From an uncultured Erysipelotrichaceae bacterium (GTDB taxonomy: Bacteria; Bacillota_I; Bacilli_A; Erysipelotrichales; Erysipelotrichaceae), in the NCBI GenBank assembly GCA_937893115.1, contig CALBGK010000202.1, forward strand, positions 1 to 9,072: DNA of 9,072 nucleotides, read 5' to 3'. The position numbers and the translations under genes are program-made. Each line of letters opens with the position of its first letter. Position 1 is the first letter of the stretch. This document shows positions 6,205 through 9,072 of this stretch, one piece after another. Under the pieces are notes generated by a model. That model was given only the letters and a program-made list of their open reading frames with translations. It was not told where the DNA came from and ran no database searches.

Positions 6205-7266
6205 CTATTTAGACTGTGTTATTTCTTCAATAACTTCTTCAGCTGATTCTTCACTTGTAAGATTAGCGATAATCAACTTAGCGAAGTTAAAGGCGTGAGC
6301 GAGTGACTTTGCGGTGATGATGTTATCTTTTTGACATACATAAGCATCAGCTGGCCTTTTGCCTTTTTCAAAACCAGGGAAGACAATAAATTCTTCATCA
6401 TTGACTAGACCCTTAGATATGAGTATAGATGGGGCAGCACAAATGGCACAGATCAACTTCTTTTCTTCATTGAAGCTATCTATCCATTTATCTATTACCT
6501 TATTATTCTGAAGATTGATAGTTCCAGGCATACCACCAGGTAAAACCATAGCAGCATAATCATTCATATTTACTTCATCTATTGTCTTATGGCATAGATA
6601 TTTTAGATTATGACTGGATAATACTTCCTTAGTATCGTTGATAGATATCATATCGACATCGACATGAGCCCTTTTCAATAAGTTATAAGTGACAATGGCT
6701 TCAGATTCTTCTGTTCCATTAGCATTAAAGATAGCTACTTTCATCTTCTTCCTCCTATTTATAAAGCGTGCATATTTAGTGATAAGATTCTCATTAAATT
6801 CAATATTGTATTCACTTAACAATTCTATAAACTCATCGATATTATCGACATTATGATCATATAGTTCATATTCTAGTTCATAGTCTGTATGTCCTAAATA
6901 ATTACATCTATCAAGAGCTAGTTCGCCATATTTAAGACGATATATCTTTCTTGTGGTGCTTAGTCGGCCTAGAAGATATGGGGTGCTTAAATTGTGCTTA
7001 ACTAGTAAATCATGAATAGCTTCATCATTTAGATTTAGACTAGTTAGTTCTTTTTCGAATTCTAAGCTTTCATCGCCCTGAGCCACCTTCATCGTAAAGA
7101 TGTATTTGCCATCGACACCTCTTATTCTTAGCCCGATATTCTTATTATTAGAGGCATAATAATAATTTATCTGTTTGATAGTCTGATAGTCATAGGCTTT
7201 AGATAACCTTTGATACTGCTCATCATTTAATAAGATGGCATATTCTTTTTCAATATTCTTATTCAT
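6205..7266 (-). CDS. CYTH triphosphatase domain fused to DJ-1/PfpI domain
   Basis: Residues 1-170 form a CYTH domain, the tunnel-fold family that hydrolyses triphosphates (thiamine triphosphate, inorganic triphosphate) or makes cAMP. Visible signs are EKEY at 6-9, GLRIRG, FTMK, EFEKEL, TTRKIYR, ALDR, YELEYE and TKYARF. The usual ExExK ends in Ala here, so activity is uncertain. Residues 175-353 form a DJ-1/PfpI domain: TEESEA with the acid E189, VLPGGMPG, and the elbow AICAAP with nucleophile C276. That family includes chaperone, deglycase-like and redox-sensing proteins. The joint has no linker: FINRRKK runs into MKVAIF, and the RR codons are an AGGAGG box. This looks like two neighbouring genes whose separating stop was lost or never present. 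ATG 7266 fits the family start, but no good ribosome binding site precedes it. TATAAT at 7278-7273 would put the transcript start almost at the ATG. Confidence 0.85.
   Translation of the reverse strand: MNKNIEKEYAILLNDEQYQRLSKAYDYQTIKQINYYYASNNKNIGLRIRGVDGKYIFTMKVAQGDESLEFEKELTSLNLNDEAIHDLLVKHNLSTPYLLGRLSTTRKIYRLKYGELALDRCNYLGHTDYELEYELYDHNVDNIDEFIELLSEYNIEFNENLITKYARFINRRKKMKVAIFNANGTEESEAIVTYNLLKRAHVDVDMISINDTKEVLSSHNLKYLCHKTIDEVNMNDYAAMVLPGGMPGTINLQNNKVIDKWIDSFNEEKKLICAICAAPSILISKGLVNDEEFIVFPGFEKGKRPADAYVCQKDNIITAKSLAHAFNFAKLIIANLTSEESAEEVIEEITQSK
6742..6756 (-). promoter_or_regulatory. Internal ribosome binding site and ATG of the DJ-1 part
   Basis: A consensus AGGAGG (6756-6751) stands 6 nt before ATG (6744-6742), exactly at the first residue of the DJ-1 domain, inside the longer frame. 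Initiation here would make a free 179-residue DJ-1/PfpI protein, the usual length of that family. It is a better start signal than that of the long ORF. Confidence 0.75.
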
Positions 7267-7286
7267 AATTTAATTATATCTCTAAA

Positions 7287-7315
7287 TTGTATTCATTTTT
7301 TGATAATGGTAAAAT
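7287..7315 (+). promoter_or_regulatory. Possible sigma-A promoter of the PTS-like gene
   Basis: TTGTAT (7287-7292) and TAAAAT (7310-7315) are 17 bp apart. Transcription would start near 7322. That leaves almost no leader before ATG 7329 and excludes ATG 7320. The match is moderate in AT-rich sequence. Confidence 0.4.
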
Positions 7316-7319
7316 AGAC

Positions 7320-8855
7320 ATGTATTTTATGAAGAGATGGACATTACTTTACGAAAACTGTAAATTACCGATAAGAATTGCCTTTTTTGGCTTTATTTTA
7401 ATAGCCTTAGGCTCTTTTATTTTGAATGATAGTGTCAATGTATTCTATACATTTACTAGTCCTATTTTATTACAAGCAGCCAATCTATTGCTCTATATAG
7501 GTCAGACCATTATCACTATCTTGCCACTATTCTTTTTAACTAATTTAGTAGCTAAAAAGGCTAATAGTGGAGTTCCGATGGCAATGGCTATCGCTGGTTA
7601 TATAGCCTTTGCGGTAGTGACAATGATATTTGGCAATAATTCATTGTCTTCAACCGCCTATTTAACTAATATCGGCATTTCTTATACAGGTTCTAATGGA
7701 ACACAATATCCTTTGCATACAGGCTTAATCGGTGCCTTCTTAGTAGCTTTTACAACTAGATATGCCTACATTAGATCGAGAAATCCTAGCAACTATTCAC
7801 TATTTGGCTTTATGAATAAAGATACAGTAGTCATCATCTATAATATCTTTTTATGTATTATCTTAGGATTTGTTGTCGTATTCTTATATCCGATTTGCTA
7901 TGCCATGTTGCAGGACTTAATTAGCTATATCGCCAGAGACTTGGCTGATCCAATCAGGATTGGTATCTATGGTGTAGCTGATCGCATCATGTCCATGTTA
8001 GGAATTGGCAATATGATAAGAGAGCCATTCTGGTATGGTTCCCAAGGTGGTTCATATATGACATTATCTGGTCAAACCATTTTAGGTGATGTCAATATTT
8101 GGAATTTCATGCAGGAAGCTAGTGCTTCGTATGTGGGCTGTGGTCGTTTTATCACCCCATACTATGTCATCAATATCTTTATTGTCCCTGCTATCTATTT
8201 AGGAATGTTTTTCAGTATGACAGATAAAAGAGATAAAAAGCGCAGTGTGGCGACTCTCATTTGCTTAAGTGCTGTCTCTATTATCTTTGGTAATCCTTTG
8301 CCGCTTGAATTATTGCTACTATTTACTTCACCATTACTATTAGCACTATATCTACTTGTAGTCATGATAGTATTTGGTTTATTATCTTTCCTTGGTGTCT
8401 TCTTAGGTTTTAGCTATTCTGGTCCAACGGCTGTAGCTATGCCAGGCGCCTTCCCTGACTACATCATCCAACTTAGAAATCCATTGTTATTTGATTCTAT
8501 TATCACGATATTGATTGTGGGTGTTGTAGCCTTTATCATCTGTTTTATTCTTACAAAACTATACTATGGTCACTTAGCTTATAATCTACTAAATACTAAT
8601 AAGACCAGCAATTTAATCAAGAATATTGATGCGGCTATCGGTGGTTTAGATAACATCACTTCAGCTACTAGTGGTATATTTAAATTGAATCTTTATTTAA
8701 AAGATTTAGAAGCGGTATCTTTTAATGAACTATTAAAGCTTGGCGCCAATCGTATCACTGAAACTAGAGAGGGACTGAGTATAGAATTTGGTTCATCAAG
8801 TACTGTTATTGCCAAGGCGATAACTAAAGAAATCGCCAAGTCGAAAAGACAATAG
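7320..8855 (+). CDS. PTS glucose-family EIIC-EIIB protein with lost phosphotransfer residues
   Basis: Residue numbers count from an in-frame TTG at 7287. ATG 7320 (residue 12) or 7329 (residue 15) are likelier starts; none has a clear ribosome binding site. Residues 25-430 are an EIIC membrane domain with about ten helices, and 440-518 align without gaps to a glucose-family EIIB. EIIC imports a sugar and EIIB phosphorylates it through a cysteine. Here GGLDNIT (452-458) matches GGxENIT of PtsG, but the Cys of CITRLR is G463 and the block reads GIFKLN. The EIIC signature GITEPIEF reads GNPLPLEL (335-342), so its first Glu is Leu. The conserved GLHH reads GIGN (239-242), although PFW after it is kept. 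The frame is intact, so this is not a simple pseudogene. It is probably a PTS-derived transporter or sensor working without phosphorylation; its ligand is unknown. The next gene starts 9 bp after the stop. Confidence 0.85.
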   Translation: MYFMKRWTLLYENCKLPIRIAFFGFILIALGSFILNDSVNVFYTFTSPILLQAANLLLYIGQTIITILPLFFLTNLVAKKANSGVPMAMAIAGYIAFAVVTMIFGNNSLSSTAYLTNIGISYTGSNGTQYPLHTGLIGAFLVAFTTRYAYIRSRNPSNYSLFGFMNKDTVVIIYNIFLCIILGFVVVFLYPICYAMLQDLISYIARDLADPIRIGIYGVADRIMSMLGIGNMIREPFWYGSQGGSYMTLSGQTILGDVNIWNFMQEASASYVGCGRFITPYYVINIFIVPAIYLGMFFSMTDKRDKKRSVATLICLSAVSIIFGNPLPLELLLLFTSPLLLALYLLVVMIVFGLLSFLGVFLGFSYSGPTAVAMPGAFPDYIIQLRNPLLFDSIITILIVGVVAFIICFILTKLYYGHLAYNLLNTNKTSNLIKNIDAAIGGLDNITSATSGIFKLNLYLKDLEAVSFNELLKLGANRITETREGLSIEFGSSSTVIAKAITKEIAKSKRQ

Positions 8856-8864
8856 GAGGTTAAA

Positions 8865-9072
8865 ATGAAATCTAAAGTTTATTTCACAAGAACTATCAGC
8901 CCTGAAAAGGTAGTAGAGATGTATCATCTACTAGATGCTAAATTGCCAGGAAAAGTGGCAATTAAACTACATTCAGGTGAACCAGGAAACCAAAATTTCT
9001 TAAAGCCAGATTTCTTTAAACCTATCATCGATGAAGTTAAGGGTACGGTTGTTGAATGCAATACAGCCTATG
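8865..9072 (+). CDS. DUF362 domain protein, 3' end missing
   Basis: Sixty-nine codons are visible before the window edge. The segment VAIKLHSGEPGNQNFLKP (residues 31-48) is the N-terminal hallmark of DUF362 proteins. Many of these are longer and end in a ferredoxin-like 4Fe-4S region, which would lie outside the window. Their biochemical role is poorly defined. ATG 8865 has AGGAGG at 8854-8859, which overlaps the TAG of the PTS-like gene (8853-8855), so the two are translated from one mRNA and probably coupled. The coupling is the only evidence for a shared role. Confidence 0.85.
   Translation, partial: MKSKVYFTRTISPEKVVEMYHLLDAKLPGKVAIKLHSGEPGNQNFLKPDFFKPIIDEVKGTVVECNTAY

Overview
The window comes from a low-GC, Gram-positive-type bacterium. 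It shows strong AGGAGG ribosome binding sites, TTGACA/TATAAT promoters, U-tailed intrinsic terminators, an LCP cell-wall ligase and a PduL-type phosphotransacylase. Gene content and codon use suggest the Erysipelotrichia (Erysipelotrichaceae-like Bacillota). That placement is inference; there is no rRNA or marker gene to fix it. Most of the window looks like ordinary chromosome. No phage, transposase, CRISPR array or integrase is visible.

Left part (1-2940, + strand): the window opens inside a large envelope protein of the LytR-CpsA-Psr (LCP) family. It carries an extra solute-binding-protein-like segment before the catalytic domain, then PASTA-like repeats and a Thr-Pro tail. A terminator and an extended -10 promoter separate it from a Nudix hydrolase gene. 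An AT-rich gap with a 13-bp inverted repeat follows (2941-3200).

Middle (3147-6064): a MepA-like MATE exporter on the - strand is preceded by a perfect sigma-A promoter and a structured leader. The leader ends in an intrinsic terminator, so it looks like a riboswitch or attenuator; guanidine-IV (mepA motif) is the best candidate. Almost back to back on the + strand lies a pduL gene broken by a 7-nt deletion that also removes a metal-binding histidine. A DUF4282-like membrane protein with a long charged tail follows in the same operon. Two terminators close this block, one per strand.

Right part (6077-9072): tRNA-Ser(CGA) with encoded CCA and a long - strand ORF fusing a CYTH triphosphatase domain to a DJ-1/PfpI domain. 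The DJ-1 part keeps its own ribosome binding site and ATG inside the fusion. Divergently, a PTS EIIC-EIIB protein of the glucose family has lost the phosphorylation cysteine and the EIIC signature residues. It is followed at 9 bp by the start of a DUF362 protein cut by the window edge.

The most unusual items are the apparently phosphotransfer-dead PTS permease paired with DUF362, the CYTH/DJ-1 in-frame junction, the broken pduL, and the regulated MATE leader.
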